From the NCBI GenBank assembly GCA_905339405.1, contig CAJPGC010000012.1, positions 1 through 59,684 of the forward strand: DNA of 59,684 nt, given 5' to 3'. The notes beneath the pieces are model-generated. The model was not told the DNA's origin. It made no database searches and saw only the letters and a list, made by a program, of their open reading frames with translations. This document shows positions 36,565 to 45,374 of the stretch, one piece after another. This DNA is from an uncultured bacterium. GTDB taxonomy: Bacteria > Desulfobacterota > GWC2-55-46. The position numbers and the translations under genes are program-made. How positions within the stretch are numbered: the stretch's first letter is position 1; each line of letters begins with the position of its first letter.

Positions 36565-37067
36565 TAAGGATTTTGACCGCGATTATAGCGCTTACGCTGT
36601 TCGTCTCCTGCAACAAGGCCGAGGAGCCCCAGCAGCTCCAGATGAAAAAACCGGCCAAGGCCGCCAAGAAGGCTCCTGTGTCTGAGGCGGTTGACATTGC
36701 GGCCGGGCTTTCAGGAAGCCTTGATGTCGCCAAACAGAGGAACCCCTTCCAGAGCCACATAATCGTCGCCAAGGGAGCTCCCGGAACCACCCAGAAGGCG
36801 AAGGGCCCCCTGGAGTGCTGCGAGCTTGGCATGTTCAAGGTGCTGGCGGCGGTCGTGGGCGTTACCGACAGCGAAGGGTTCGCCCTCATACAGGCCCCTG
36901 ACGCCAAGAGATACGTCGTAAGGCGCGGGGACGTCATGGGCGCGAGGGACGGAAGGGTAATAAAGATACATTCAATGGGTATGTTGATACGCGAGCACAC
37001 GAGGGACGAGGACGGCAAGATAAAGTCCACAGAGGACATCGAGCTGAGGTTGGAGAAGAAGTTCTAA
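36561..37067 (+). CDS. pilP: type IV pilus lipoprotein PilP
   Basis: A 168-residue lipoprotein with lipobox LFVSC near residue 15, then a Lys/Ala-rich linker and the beta-rich C-terminal domain (about residues 75-165) with YVVRRGDVMGARDGRV. It bridges PilN/PilO to the secretin PilQ. Confidence 0.9.
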   Translation: MIRILTAIIALTLFVSCNKAEEPQQLQMKKPAKAAKKAPVSEAVDIAAGLSGSLDVAKQRNPFQSHIIVAKGAPGTTQKAKGPLECCELGMFKVLAAVVGVTDSEGFALIQAPDAKRYVVRRGDVMGARDGRVIKIHSMGMLIREHTRDEDGKIKSTEDIELRLEKKF

Positions 37068-37123
37068 TAACCCGGATCCCAAGGCTCCGGTTTTCCGGCA
37101 AGAGCATGAACGGAGGTCTTAAA

Positions 37124-39865
37124 ATGAGTTTGAGAGAAGTTCGGTTGAGGCAGGCCCTTTTTGCCATGGTACTCGGAGGCGCCCTTGCCGTCACAGGCTG
37201 CGCGTCCACCGGCTCGATGAGCGCAGGGGAGGCGGACAAGCAACAGACGCAGGCGGAAGAGGCGGCGCCTGTCTCCGGTGAGCAGAAGGTATCGGTCGAG
37301 TACGTCAACGTCGTGGGCGACGGCGACAGGGTGCTCATCGGGACGAGCGGACAGGTGAAGTACACTGTCTTCAAGCTCTCGGACCCCTCCAGGCTCATTA
37401 TCGACATGCCCGGGACGGACCTTTCGAAGGTGACTTCCCCGATGCAGGTCGGCAACGACTACCTTGGCGAGATAACTGCCGTGACCTACGGCGACGACAA
37501 GGACATCGGCAGGATAGTGATAGCCCTCAACGACAACATCGACCACGAGGTCAAGACCGGCGACAACAGCATCCTCGTGAGCCTCTCGAAACTCACCGGG
37601 GCGCAGCCGGCCGGGGCCATCATCGGTGCCTCCAGTGAGACGGTGACCGAAGTTGCGCTCGAGGCAGCCCCTGAAGCGCAGGCTGAGAGTGCCGCGGTCT
37701 CTTCCGAAGAGCCAGCGGCCGCAAAGCCCGCTTCAAAGGTCCTCAAGGTAAGCTCTTCGAAGGAGGACGGCAACACCGTAATAAGGATAGCGACCGACGG
37801 CTTGGCGTCCAAGTACAACTCTTTCGTGCTCTCGGATCCGGCCAGGATAGTCGTAGACGTCCTCGGAGTGTCCAACTCGACCGGCAAGGACGCGCTGAAG
37901 CTCCAGGGCTCGTATGTAAAAGGCGTAAGGATAGGCAGCTACGCCGACAAGGCGAGGCTCGTCTTCGATGGTTCCGTCAAGAAGCTCCCGCCTCATGCTA
38001 TAACGGTCGAGGACGGGGCCATAGTCCTGACGCTCGGCCCGAATGTCACCCCGGTGGCAAAGGCTGAGCCCGCCCCTGCGCGCATGCCCGAGGCAGTGCC
38101 AGTAAAGGCTGCCGCAGTGGTCGAGGCGCCCGCTCCGGCTCAGGCCGCGCCTGTTGCCGCCACGGCAATCGAAGGGCCGAAGGTTGAGAAGGTAGATTAC
38201 AGGAAAGTCGGCGACAAGGGCAGGCTTACCATAGCCAGCTCCGTGAAGCCCGAATACAAGATAAGGGAAGGCAAGGACGGCAAAACGGTCGTCCTCGACA
38301 TAAAAGGAGCTTCCATACCGGAGGAGCTTACCAGGACTCTGGATGCTTCCAAGCTCAACACCGTGGTCGCGTCGATAAGCTCGTACCAGGAATCTTTGAG
38401 CCCCAGGTCGGTGCGCGTTCTCGTGAAGCTCAAGGACAAGGCTACGTATAACGTTCAGGACCTCGAGAACTCCCTTGCGATCGACTTCGTCCAGGCAGCC
38501 GCCGCGCCAGCGGCAGAGGCACCGGCAGCCGCAGCCGAGGGAACTGAAAGCTCGGTCATAAACAAGGGCATAAAGCTGCAGGAGCAGGAGTACAACGGCA
38601 AGAGGATAGACCTGGACATGATGGACGCCAACGTCTCTGACGTCCTGAGGCTCCTGGCCGAGATAAGCAACCTCAACATCGTCGCCTCTGATGACGTTAA
38701 GGGCACCATATCTCTGCGCCTCAAGAACGTGCCCTGGGACCAGGCTTTCGACATCATCCTCAAGTCAAAGGGCCTTGACAGCATACGCGAAGGGAACGTC
38801 ATAAGGGTGGCACCCGCCGCAAAGGTAAGGGCTGAGAGGGAAGCAGCCCTTACGTCGAGGAAGGCCGAAGAGAAGCTCGAGGACATGGAAATTGAGTTCG
38901 TGCCGGTGAACTACGCCACCGCCGACGAGCTGGTCCCGCAGATAAAGGGCGTCCTTTCCGACAGGGGCGACGTCACCACCGACAAGCGCACCAACACACT
39001 CATCATAAAGGACATAAGGAGCGGCATCGATTCCGCGAGGAACGTTGTCAAGAAGCTAGATACCACCATACCGCAGGTCCTCATAGAAGCCAGGATAGTC
39101 GAAGCGTCCTCGAGCTTCGCCAGGGACCTCGGCATACAGTGGGACGTCAGCTACGGGACCGGCGGCAACCCGACGACGAACCTGTTCGGAGCCTCCGGCA
39201 CTGAAGGACAGTTTGAAAACCAGGCGCAGATACCCGGCGGCAACATAGTAAGGGCGGACGCACCCAACCAGTACGCGGTGAACCTGCCCGCAACGGGCCT
39301 TGCCGGTACTCTCGGCGCTATAGGCTTCCAGGTGGCAAAGCTCGGCGCCAACCCGCTGGTCCTTGACCTCAGGCTCTCGGCCGGAGAATCGCAGGGCCAG
39401 CTGAAGACGATATCAAGGCCGAGGGTCACGACCCTCGACAACAAGGAAGCCATCATTGAGCAGGGCGAGTCGATACCCTACGAGACGACCAGCGCTGCAG
39501 GCACTTCGACTATATTCATAGACGCCAAGCTGAGCCTCAAGGTCACCCCGCACATAACGCCAGACGGCAGCGTCCTGATGAAGATAGAGGCCACGAGGAA
39601 CTCGATAGGCCCTGTTTCCTCCGACGCCGGTCCTTCCATTAACAAGAAGGAGTCCAGGACCGAGGTCCTCGTCAAGGACGGCGAGACGACAGTCATAGGC
39701 GGCATTGTCATAACCGACAAGAACAACACGGACAGGGGCATCCCCTACCTGATGGACATCCCGGTTCTAGGCTGGCTCTTCAGGAGCAAGTCGGTAGCCG
39801 ACACCCAGCAGGAGCTCCTTATCTTCATAACCCCGAAGATAATAAAAGACAAGTCGGTAGGTTAG
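37124..39865 (+). CDS. pilQ: type IV pilus secretin PilQ with three AMIN domains
   Basis: Outer-membrane pore of the pilus, 913 residues from ATG 37124. I chose that start because GGAGGT (37112-37117) lies 6 bases upstream; the ATG at 37106 would include this site in the gene. A lipobox AVTGC near residue 25 suggests lipidation. Three AMIN (peptidoglycan-binding) repeats follow at about residues 50-150, 205-305 and 345-450, separated by Ala/Pro/Glu linkers. Then come STN/N0 with LDMMDANVSDVLRLLAEIS, the N1 domain and the secretin barrel with RPRVTTLDNKEA and ending LLIFITPKII. Two AMIN domains are more usual. Confidence 0.94.
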   Translation: MSLREVRLRQALFAMVLGGALAVTGCASTGSMSAGEADKQQTQAEEAAPVSGEQKVSVEYVNVVGDGDRVLIGTSGQVKYTVFKLSDPSRLIIDMPGTDLSKVTSPMQVGNDYLGEITAVTYGDDKDIGRIVIALNDNIDHEVKTGDNSILVSLSKLTGAQPAGAIIGASSETVTEVALEAAPEAQAESAAVSSEEPAAAKPASKVLKVSSSKEDGNTVIRIATDGLASKYNSFVLSDPARIVVDVLGVSNSTGKDALKLQGSYVKGVRIGSYADKARLVFDGSVKKLPPHAITVEDGAIVLTLGPNVTPVAKAEPAPARMPEAVPVKAAAVVEAPAPAQAAPVAATAIEGPKVEKVDYRKVGDKGRLTIASSVKPEYKIREGKDGKTVVLDIKGASIPEELTRTLDASKLNTVVASISSYQESLSPRSVRVLVKLKDKATYNVQDLENSLAIDFVQAAAAPAAEAPAAAAEGTESSVINKGIKLQEQEYNGKRIDLDMMDANVSDVLRLLAEISNLNIVASDDVKGTISLRLKNVPWDQAFDIILKSKGLDSIREGNVIRVAPAAKVRAEREAALTSRKAEEKLEDMEIEFVPVNYATADELVPQIKGVLSDRGDVTTDKRTNTLIIKDIRSGIDSARNVVKKLDTTIPQVLIEARIVEASSSFARDLGIQWDVSYGTGGNPTTNLFGASGTEGQFENQAQIPGGNIVRADAPNQYAVNLPATGLAGTLGAIGFQVAKLGANPLVLDLRLSAGESQGQLKTISRPRVTTLDNKEAIIEQGESIPYETTSAAGTSTIFIDAKLSLKVTPHITPDGSVLMKIEATRNSIGPVSSDAGPSINKKESRTEVLVKDGETTVIGGIVITDKNNTDRGIPYLMDIPVLGWLFRSKSVADTQQELLIFITPKIIKDKSVG

Positions 39866-39911
39866 TAAAATGTCTGAAAATCGCTCTTTTTCCCGATCTC
39901 TTTGTTAGGGC

Positions 39912-39961
39912 GGAAGTCAAAATGCTCACATATTGAAATATATGCTGCGCTTTTTACTTCC
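39912..39961. repeat. imperfect hairpin after pilQ
   Basis: GGAAGTCAAAATGC on the left and GCGCTTTTTACTTCC on the right form an imperfect stem around an AT-rich loop. No T run follows. It is probably an intergenic palindromic repeat of the left genome, and only one copy is seen here. Confidence 0.5.
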
Positions 39962-40017
39962 ACGTAAGCCTCGACCTCGGGAAAAATAGCTGATTTTGAA
40001 AAGCTCATAATAAAAAA

Positions 40018-40044
40018 ATGCACCCCCAGGGGTGCATTTTTTTA
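40018..40044. terminator. terminator between the pil operon and aroC
   Basis: Stem TGCACCCC/GGGGTGCA flanked by A7 upstream and T7 downstream, so it can work in both directions. It ends the pilMNOPQ transcript. Confidence 0.9.
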
Positions 40045-40104
40045 TTTATGGGGAAGCGGAAAAGTTATATAAATAAGGCTACTCCATTTTCACAGGGTGA
40101 CAAG

Positions 40105-41292
40105 ATGCTCAGATACCTTACAGCAGGCGAATCCCATTGCCGGGAGCTTACAGCCATAATAGAGGGGATGCCGGCCGGTCTTGACGTCGCTTCAGCCGAC
40201 ATTGACCGCGAGTTTAAAAGAAGGCAGTCCGGGTACGGCAGGGGCGGCAGGATGAAGATAGAGGCCGACCGCGCGGAGATAACCTCCGGGATAAGGCACG
40301 GGAAGACGCTGGGCTCTCCGATAGCCCTCGTGGTGAAGAACAGGGACTGGGAGAACTGGACATCGATAATGTCGCCGGACGCCATCGGCGCCTCCGCTGA
40401 AAAAGCCGTCACGAGGCCCAGGCCAGGGCACGCTGACCTGACGGGCGGGCTCAAGTACGGCCACAGGGACCTGCGGAACGTCCTCGAGCGCTCGAGCGCC
40501 AGGGAGACGACGATGAGGGTGGCGGCAGGGGCAATCGCAAGGCGCCTCCTGGGAGAGTTCGGCATCGAGGTCTACAGCTGGGTCACGGAGATAGGCGGGG
40601 TCAAAGGGAAGTTCACAGGCGCGCCGGGCGCGCTTTTCAGGAGCGCAGAAGGCTCCGAAGTAAGGTGTCCGGACGGTGCGGCCTCTAAGGCCATGATGGA
40701 GAGGATAGACAAGGCGAAGGCCGAAGGCGACAGCCTCGGCGGCGCTTTCGAGGTCGTCCTTACCGGAGTGCCTCCGGGGCTCGGCAGCTACGTCCAGTGG
40801 GACAGGAAGCTCGACGCCAGGCTCGCCTTCAGCCTCATGTCCATACAGGCCATCAAAGGCGCGGAAGTTGGCCTGGGCTTTTCTGTAGCATCCCTTCCCG
40901 GCTCGGAGGTACATGACGAGATATTCTATTCAGCCAAAGGCAAATCGGCCAGGTTCTGGCCCAGGAGGCCGGGCTTTACGAGGAAGACGAACAACGCCGG
41001 AGGCATAGAGGGCGGGATGTCCAACGGCGAGCCGATAGTCCTTCGCGCCGCCATGAAGCCAATCCCGACCCTGTACAAGCCGCTCCGTTCAGTGGATATC
41101 GAGACGAAAAAGCCATTCAAGGCGAGCGTTGAGAGGTCCGACACCTGCGCAGTGCCCGCGGCCGCGGTCATAGCCGAAGCTGTCGTTGCCTTTGAAGTGG
41201 CATCGGCATTTCTTGAAAAATTCGGCGGCGATTCCATATCCGAGACAGGGCGCAACTACACCGCATATCTCGACGAGATAGCACGGTATTGA
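40105..41292 (+). CDS. aroC: chorismate synthase
   Basis: Converts EPSP to chorismate with reduced FMN as cofactor. The 395-residue protein shows [18 protein letters not shown] at the N-terminus, [15 protein letters not shown] and the family signature [15 protein letters not shown]. The frame is open to 40018, through the terminator, but ATG 40105 gives the canonical start with AGGGTGA 5 bases before. It is followed by aroK with stop/start overlap. Confidence 0.96.
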   Translation: MLRYLTAGESHCRELTAIIEGMPAGLDVASADIDREFKRRQSGYGRGGRMKIEADRAEITSGIRHGKTLGSPIALVVKNRDWENWTSIMSPDAIGASAEKAVTRPRPGHADLTGGLKYGHRDLRNVLERSSARETTMRVAAGAIARRLLGEFGIEVYSWVTEIGGVKGKFTGAPGALFRSAEGSEVRCPDGAASKAMMERIDKAKAEGDSLGGAFEVVLTGVPPGLGSYVQWDRKLDARLAFSLMSIQAIKGAEVGLGFSVASLPGSEVHDEIFYSAKGKSARFWPRRPGFTRKTNNAGGIEGGMSNGEPIVLRAAMKPIPTLYKPLRSVDIETKKPFKASVERSDTCAVPAAAVIAEAVVAFEVASAFLEKFGGDSISETGRNYTAYLDEIARY

Positions 41293-41888
41293 GCCAGGCC
41301 GACCCCCATATGAAAAACGAAGCTGTCAGGAAGAAGATCGGCGTAATACTTACCGGGTTCATGGGCACCGGAAAATCGACAGTCGGAAGGCTCCTTGCCA
41401 GAAGGCTCGGTTTCGGCTTCCTCGACCTCGACGAGCTCATCGAGAAAGAGGCCGGTATGGCTGTGAAGGACATCTTCAGCTCTCATGGCGAAGCCCGTTT
41501 CAGGGAGCTCGAAGCAAAGGCCATTGAGCGGCTCGCTTCTGGCGCACTAGGAACGGAGCTGGTGGTCTCGACCGGCGGCGGCGCTGTCATAAGCGTGAGG
41601 AACAGGTCGCTTCTGAGGAGCTTCGGCCTCCTGGTCTGCCTGAAGGCCTCTCACGAGGAGATATTGAAGAGGGTGGGCAACAGACCGGAGCGGCCCCTTC
41701 TTTACGGGCCCGGCAGGGAAGAGAAGTTGAGGGCGCTTCTCGCCGAACGGCAGGAGGCCTACACTGACTGCGACCTCGAAGTGGACACGACCCGGCTTAA
41801 GCCCGAAGAGGTAGCCGGATTGATACAGGGATATCTTTCAAGGGCCGTATCTGTCACCGGCCCGGATAAAAAACGCGGCGAAGATTGA
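41289..41888 (+). CDS. aroK: shikimate kinase
   Basis: P-loop kinase that phosphorylates shikimate, up to 199 residues. Walker A is [15 protein letters not shown]. The shikimate-binding residues lie in [13 protein letters not shown] and STGGGAV. The lid region has [16 protein letters not shown] 41289 overlaps the aroC stop and is taken as the start. ATG 41310 would remove seven residues and is equally possible, because neither has a strong ribosome site. It sits between aroC and aroB in one operon. Confidence 0.93.
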   Translation: MSQADPHMKNEAVRKKIGVILTGFMGTGKSTVGRLLARRLGFGFLDLDELIEKEAGMAVKDIFSSHGEARFRELEAKAIERLASGALGTELVVSTGGGAVISVRNRSLLRSFGLLVCLKASHEEILKRVGNRPERPLLYGPGREEKLRALLAERQEAYTDCDLEVDTTRLKPEEVAGLIQGYLSRAVSVTGPDKKRGED

Positions 41889-41895
41889 AGGGGAC

Positions 41896-42999
41896 ATGCG
41901 CACTGTAAGGGTAGAGCTGGGAGAGCGGTCGTACGATATCTCGATTGAAAGGGGCATCCTCAAAGAGGCCGGCCCCATGATGAAGGCCCTCGGGCTCAAG
42001 GGCTCCGCGGCGATTGTGACGAACCCGACGGTCGCCGCGCTTTACGGCAACACGGTCGTAAAGAGCCTGGAAGCGGCGGGCTTCAAGACGTCCGTCATCA
42101 TTGTCCCGGACGGCGAGGAGTACAAGAGCCTCGAGGAGGCCGGGAAGGTATTCGATTCTCTAATCGAGGGCAGGTTCGAGCGCACCTCCCCCATAGTGGC
42201 CCTCGGCGGAGGCGTCATTGGCGACCTTGCAGGGTTCGTCGCGGCAACTTATCTACGCGGGGTGCCGTTCATACAGGTGCCGACGACCCTCCTTTCGCAG
42301 GTCGACAGCTCCGTGGGCGGCAAGACTGCCGTCAACCACCCCAGGGGCAAGAACCTCATCGGCGCGTTCTACCAGCCCAGGGCGGTCTTCATAGACCCGG
42401 ACGTGTTGAAGACCCTCGAAGAAAGGGAAGTGAGGGCAGGGCTCGCGGAGGTCATCAAGTACGGAGTCATCTGGGACAGCTCGTTTTTCGCCTTCCTCGA
42501 GGAGAACGCGGCCCGTCTCCTCGAGCCTGGAGAAGAGATAATAAAGGCGATTGAGAAGTCCTGCGCCATAAAGGCCGAGGTCGTCGGCAAGGACGAACGC
42601 GAGGAGGGGCTGCGAGCCATCCTCAACTTCGGCCATACCTTCGGACACGCCATTGAGGCCCTCTCGGGCTACGGCACCTTCAGGCACGGCGAGGCCGTGG
42701 CAATAGGCATGGCGATGGCAGCGGAGCTTTCGGCGAAGCTCGGCGGCAGCAAGGAGTGCGCCCCGAGGATAACGGCTCTCCTCAAAAGGCTCGGCATGCC
42801 CTCTGAGCCGCCTTCCATAAGCGTGGGCTCTTTTCTTGACGCGATGAAGCTCGACAAGAAAGTCTCGTCCGGCAGGATAAGGTTCGTCCTCGCCTCTAAA
42901 ATGGGCGAGGTCTTTTTGAAGGAAGTCTGCGAGGACGTATTGAAGGAATTCCTTTCGGGGCAGGGCCGTCAGACGGGGTCTTCCGGAGTTCTCCCCTGA
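41896..42999 (+). CDS. aroB: 3-dehydroquinate synthase
   Basis: NAD- and metal-dependent enzyme that cyclises DAHP in the second shikimate step, 367 residues. The glycine-rich GGGVIGDLAGFVAATYLRG, substrate motif PTTLLSQVDSSVGGKTAVNH and metal-ligand motif NFGHTFGHAIE are all intact. AAGGGGAC precedes the ATG. It ends the aroCKB run. Confidence 0.96.
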   Translation: MRTVRVELGERSYDISIERGILKEAGPMMKALGLKGSAAIVTNPTVAALYGNTVVKSLEAAGFKTSVIIVPDGEEYKSLEEAGKVFDSLIEGRFERTSPIVALGGGVIGDLAGFVAATYLRGVPFIQVPTTLLSQVDSSVGGKTAVNHPRGKNLIGAFYQPRAVFIDPDVLKTLEEREVRAGLAEVIKYGVIWDSSFFAFLEENAARLLEPGEEIIKAIEKSCAIKAEVVGKDEREEGLRAILNFGHTFGHAIEALSGYGTFRHGEAVAIGMAMAAELSAKLGGSKECAPRITALLKRLGMPSEPPSISVGSFLDAMKLDKKVSSGRIRFVLASKMGEVFLKEVCEDVLKEFLSGQGRQTGSSGVLP

Positions 43000-43009
43000 C
43001 AGGTTTATC

Positions 43010-43038
43010 TTGACTTAGTTGCTGTTTTTTAATACTTT
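43010..43038 (+). promoter_or_regulatory. sigma-70 type promoter candidate
   Basis: TTGACT (43010-43015), 17 bases, TACTTT (43033-43038). If used, transcription would begin just past the ATG at 43039, and the next gene would start at the in-frame ATG 43063. Confidence 0.35.
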
Positions 43039-43278
43039 ATGTCATTAAACCGGGGTTCTTTCATGGGCAATATAAAGGCTTGCGACGATATGTTCTTCAC
43101 CATCACGATGGCCGAGGTCCTCGAAGAGCAGGGCCATTACGAAGACGCCCTCATGATATACAAGATACTCGTCGACACCAACCCCTGGGACCAGTCCCTG
43201 GGCATGAGGATAGACAAGCTCAAGAGCCTGGCGGAAAAGGGCAGGAGAAGGCCCCAGAAACAGGACACGGTGGCCTGA
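43039..43278 (+). CDS. small TPR-like protein
   Basis: A 79-residue protein (71 if it starts at ATG 43063) with a single TPR-like helix pair, ITMAEVLEEQGHYEDALMIYK then LVDTNPWDQSLGMRIDKLKSL, and a basic tail. It is probably an adaptor. The promoter candidate just before it favours the second ATG. Its stop shares a base with the start of the Roadblock gene, so the two products are made together and may bind each other. Confidence 0.7.
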   Translation: MSLNRGSFMGNIKACDDMFFTITMAEVLEEQGHYEDALMIYKILVDTNPWDQSLGMRIDKLKSLAEKGRRRPQKQDTVA

Positions 43279-43637
43279 TGTCCTTCCATGATTTTTTAAA
43301 AGAGCTCGTCGAAGGCGTCGACGGCGGGCTGGCCGCCACCCTCATGGGCATGGACGGCATAGCTGTAGAGCAGTACATAAAATCGGACGGCTGCGACGTC
43401 GAGACCGTCGGGGTCGAATACGGCAAGGTGATAGAGGAGATAAAGAACGCCTCAAGCCTCCTGAACCTCGGCACAGTCGAAGAGGTGATGGTGGCCACTG
43501 CCACGAGCGACCTGCTCCTTCGGATGTCTACGCCTGATTATTACATAGCCTTTGTCCTCGGCCACAACTCGAATATCGGCAAGGCGAGATACCTGGCCAG
43601 GAAGGCCGCTGAGCAGGCCGCCGCGGAGCTCATCTGA
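43278..43637 (+). CDS. Roadblock/LC7-domain protein (MglB-like)
   Basis: A 119-residue single-domain protein. LVEGVDGGLAATLMGMDGIA is the typical first helix-strand, and the domain continues through VMVATATSDLLLRM to the last helix. Members act as GTPase regulators, and MglB controls the polarity GTPase MglA in gliding and pilus-driven motility. No MglA is present here, but the pilus genes lie 3 kb upstream. It overlaps the TPR gene by one base, and the peptidase gene follows. Confidence 0.75.
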   Translation: MSFHDFLKELVEGVDGGLAATLMGMDGIAVEQYIKSDGCDVETVGVEYGKVIEEIKNASSLLNLGTVEEVMVATATSDLLLRMSTPDYYIAFVLGHNSNIGKARYLARKAAEQAAAELI

Positions 43638-43638
43638 G

Positions 43639-44718
43639 ATGAAGCCTCTTTACGGGGAAAGGCTCAAAAGGTTCAGGGCCGGGCTTGCAGCGAAAAAGCT
43701 CGACGCTTTTTTAGTGACCGACCTGAAGAACATCAGGTACCTCACCGGCTTTACGGGCTCCAGCGCTTACGCGATAGTTTCCGCCGGGAAGGCTTTTTTC
43801 CTCACCGACCCGAGATATACCGCCCAGTCGCGCGAAGAGGTAGAGGGCTTTCGCGTAAGGATCTTCAAGAAGGCCCTCGACACCATCGCCCAGACCGTAA
43901 GCGAGATGAAGGCCGGGGTGATAGGGTTCGAGTCCGGCTCCCTGAGCTTCGATAACTACTCGAAGCTCAAAAAGGCGCTCCGGCCGAAGGCGGCCCTCAA
44001 GCCTTTCGCCGCTCTGGTGAGCGGCCTGAGGAGCGTTAAGGACCCCTTCGAGATAGAGAGGATAAGCGAAGCCGCCAGGCTCCTGGACAGGGGCTTCACC
44101 TACGCGATGAAGGTCGTGAAGCCCGGCGCGGTAGAATCTGAAGCGGCCTATTCGATAGAGACTTTTTTCAGGAAGAGGGGGGCAGAGGCCCTCGCTTTCG
44201 ACACCATAATAGCTTCAGGGGAGCGCGGCGCGCTCCCGCACGGCAAGGCCTCTGAAAAGAGGATAAAAAAGGGCGAGTTTGTCGTCGTGGACATGGGAGC
44301 CCTTTTGAACGGATACAACTCCGACGAGACGAGGACCTTTGTTACGGGAAGGCCTTCGGTTAAACAGAAAGAGGTCTACGGAGTCGTCAGGGAGGCGCAG
44401 GCCGCGGCAATCGAGAGCGTGAGGCCGGGCGTCAAGGCGTCGGCCGTTGACCTGGCCGCCAGGGGCGTCATTGAAAAGGCCGGTTACGGCAAGTACTTCG
44501 GACACGGCACCGGCCACGGGGTAGGGCTCGACATACACGAAGGGCCGGGCCTCGGGCCGGCAAGCCCCGAGCTTCTCGAAGAGGGAATGGTAATAACGGT
44601 AGAGCCGGGCATATACATACCCGGATGGGGCGGCGTCAGGATTGAGGACATGGTCCTCGTCACGAAAAACGGAGCCAGGCTCCTTACAAGCACAAACAGG
44701 GATCTCGTAATCCTTTGA
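43639..44718 (+). CDS. pepP: Xaa-Pro peptidase (M24B family)
   Basis: Metallopeptidase that cleaves X-Pro bonds, 359 residues. The N-terminal creatinase domain is short and includes KNIRYLTGFTGSSAYA. The catalytic domain has the dimetal ligands in VVDMGALLNGYNSDETRTF, GHGTGHGVGLDIHE, TVEPGIY and IEDMVLV. The frame is open upstream inside the Roadblock gene, but ATG 43639 directly after its stop gives the normal N-terminus. It precedes accB by 11 bases. The efp gene often found between them is absent. PepQ-type dipeptidase is the alternative. Confidence 0.88.
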   Translation: MKPLYGERLKRFRAGLAAKKLDAFLVTDLKNIRYLTGFTGSSAYAIVSAGKAFFLTDPRYTAQSREEVEGFRVRIFKKALDTIAQTVSEMKAGVIGFESGSLSFDNYSKLKKALRPKAALKPFAALVSGLRSVKDPFEIERISEAARLLDRGFTYAMKVVKPGAVESEAAYSIETFFRKRGAEALAFDTIIASGERGALPHGKASEKRIKKGEFVVVDMGALLNGYNSDETRTFVTGRPSVKQKEVYGVVREAQAAAIESVRPGVKASAVDLAARGVIEKAGYGKYFGHGTGHGVGLDIHEGPGLGPASPELLEEGMVITVEPGIYIPGWGGVRIEDMVLVTKNGARLLTSTNRDLVIL

Positions 44719-44729
44719 TTGGAGGATAG

Positions 44730-45176
44730 ATGGACATTAAGGATATAAAGAACATATACAAGTTCCTGAGGGAGACCGACATAGTCGAGTTCGAGCTCGA
44801 AGGGCCGGACGGCAAGGTAAGGCTGAAAAGAGGGAACGCCTACGCCGTCAGGGAAGCAATGCCGGTCGAGTCCCTGGAGCCCAGGGAGGCCCCGAAGGAA
44901 GCGAAAAAAGAGGAGCCAGCGCCTGTAACGAAGGCGGACAATGTCAAGGTCGTCACCTCCCCTATGGTAGGCACCTTCTACCGTTCGCCTTCCCCGGAGG
45001 CGGCCTCTTTCGTCGAGGTGGGCAGCGTGGTGAAGCCCGCGCAGACGCTGTGCATCATAGAGGCGATGAAGCTCATGAACGAGATCGAATCCGACCAGGC
45101 GGGGGTGATCAAAGCTGTTCTGGTCGAGAATGGCCAGCCTGTGGAGTACGGCCAGCCCTTGTTCCTGATCGCCTAG
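44730..45176 (+). CDS. accB: biotin carboxyl carrier protein, chimeric between two genomes
   Basis: Carries biotin for acetyl-CoA carboxylase. The 148-residue frame is intact. An N-terminal helix [14 protein letters not shown] and an Ala/Pro/Glu linker lead to the biotinyl domain with [14 protein letters not shown] and biotin-Lys114 in [10 protein letters not shown]. Codon use changes inside it. Up to Ile110 (ATA at 45057-45059) it follows the left genome; the last third (residues ~125-148, ending [11 protein letters not shown]) follows the right. The protein would be functional. The following accC belongs to the right genome. Confidence 0.85.
   Translation: MDIKDIKNIYKFLRETDIVEFELEGPDGKVRLKRGNAYAVREAMPVESLEPREAPKEAKKEEPAPVTKADNVKVVTSPMVGTFYRSPSPEAASFVEVGSVVKPAQTLCIIEAMKLMNEIESDQAGVIKAVLVENGQPVEYGQPLFLIA
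45060..45110. other. likely assembly junction between two genomes
   Basis: Left of here, Ile is mostly ATA and Arg mostly AGG, and intergenic hairpin repeats of one family occur. Right of here, Ile is almost always ATC and Arg CGC or CGT, and gene order is betaproteobacterial. The break falls in the segment coding the invariant [10 protein letters not shown] motif, where unrelated genomes can share a long identical stretch, as expected of an assembly join. Confidence 0.75.
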
Positions 45177-45232
45177 TTTCCTGGCGCAGCGCCGCCATTC
45201 GGGCTTGATGCCCACCTTTCAGCCAGGCTTCC

Positions 45233-45268
45233 ATGTTTGAAAAGATTCTGATCGCCAACCGCGGCGAC
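45233..45268 (+). pseudogene. duplicated accC 5' fragment
   Basis: The first 12 codons of accC ([12 protein letters not shown]) appear here with an ATG and then run into unrelated sequence. The real accC start repeats them at 45375-45410 with three base differences. Between the two lies a 106-base insert with palindromes: AACTTCCGC/GCGGAAGTT around GCT, and GCCGC-GAA-GCGGC. Confidence 0.75.
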
Positions 45269-45374
45269 AACACGCCGCGAAGCGGCTTGTTGCGGCGGAG
45301 GCTAACTTCCGCGCTGCGGAAGTTAAGCGCAGCGGCCGGAGCCAAATCGCCCGCTGGGCGTTATGGAGTCGAGA

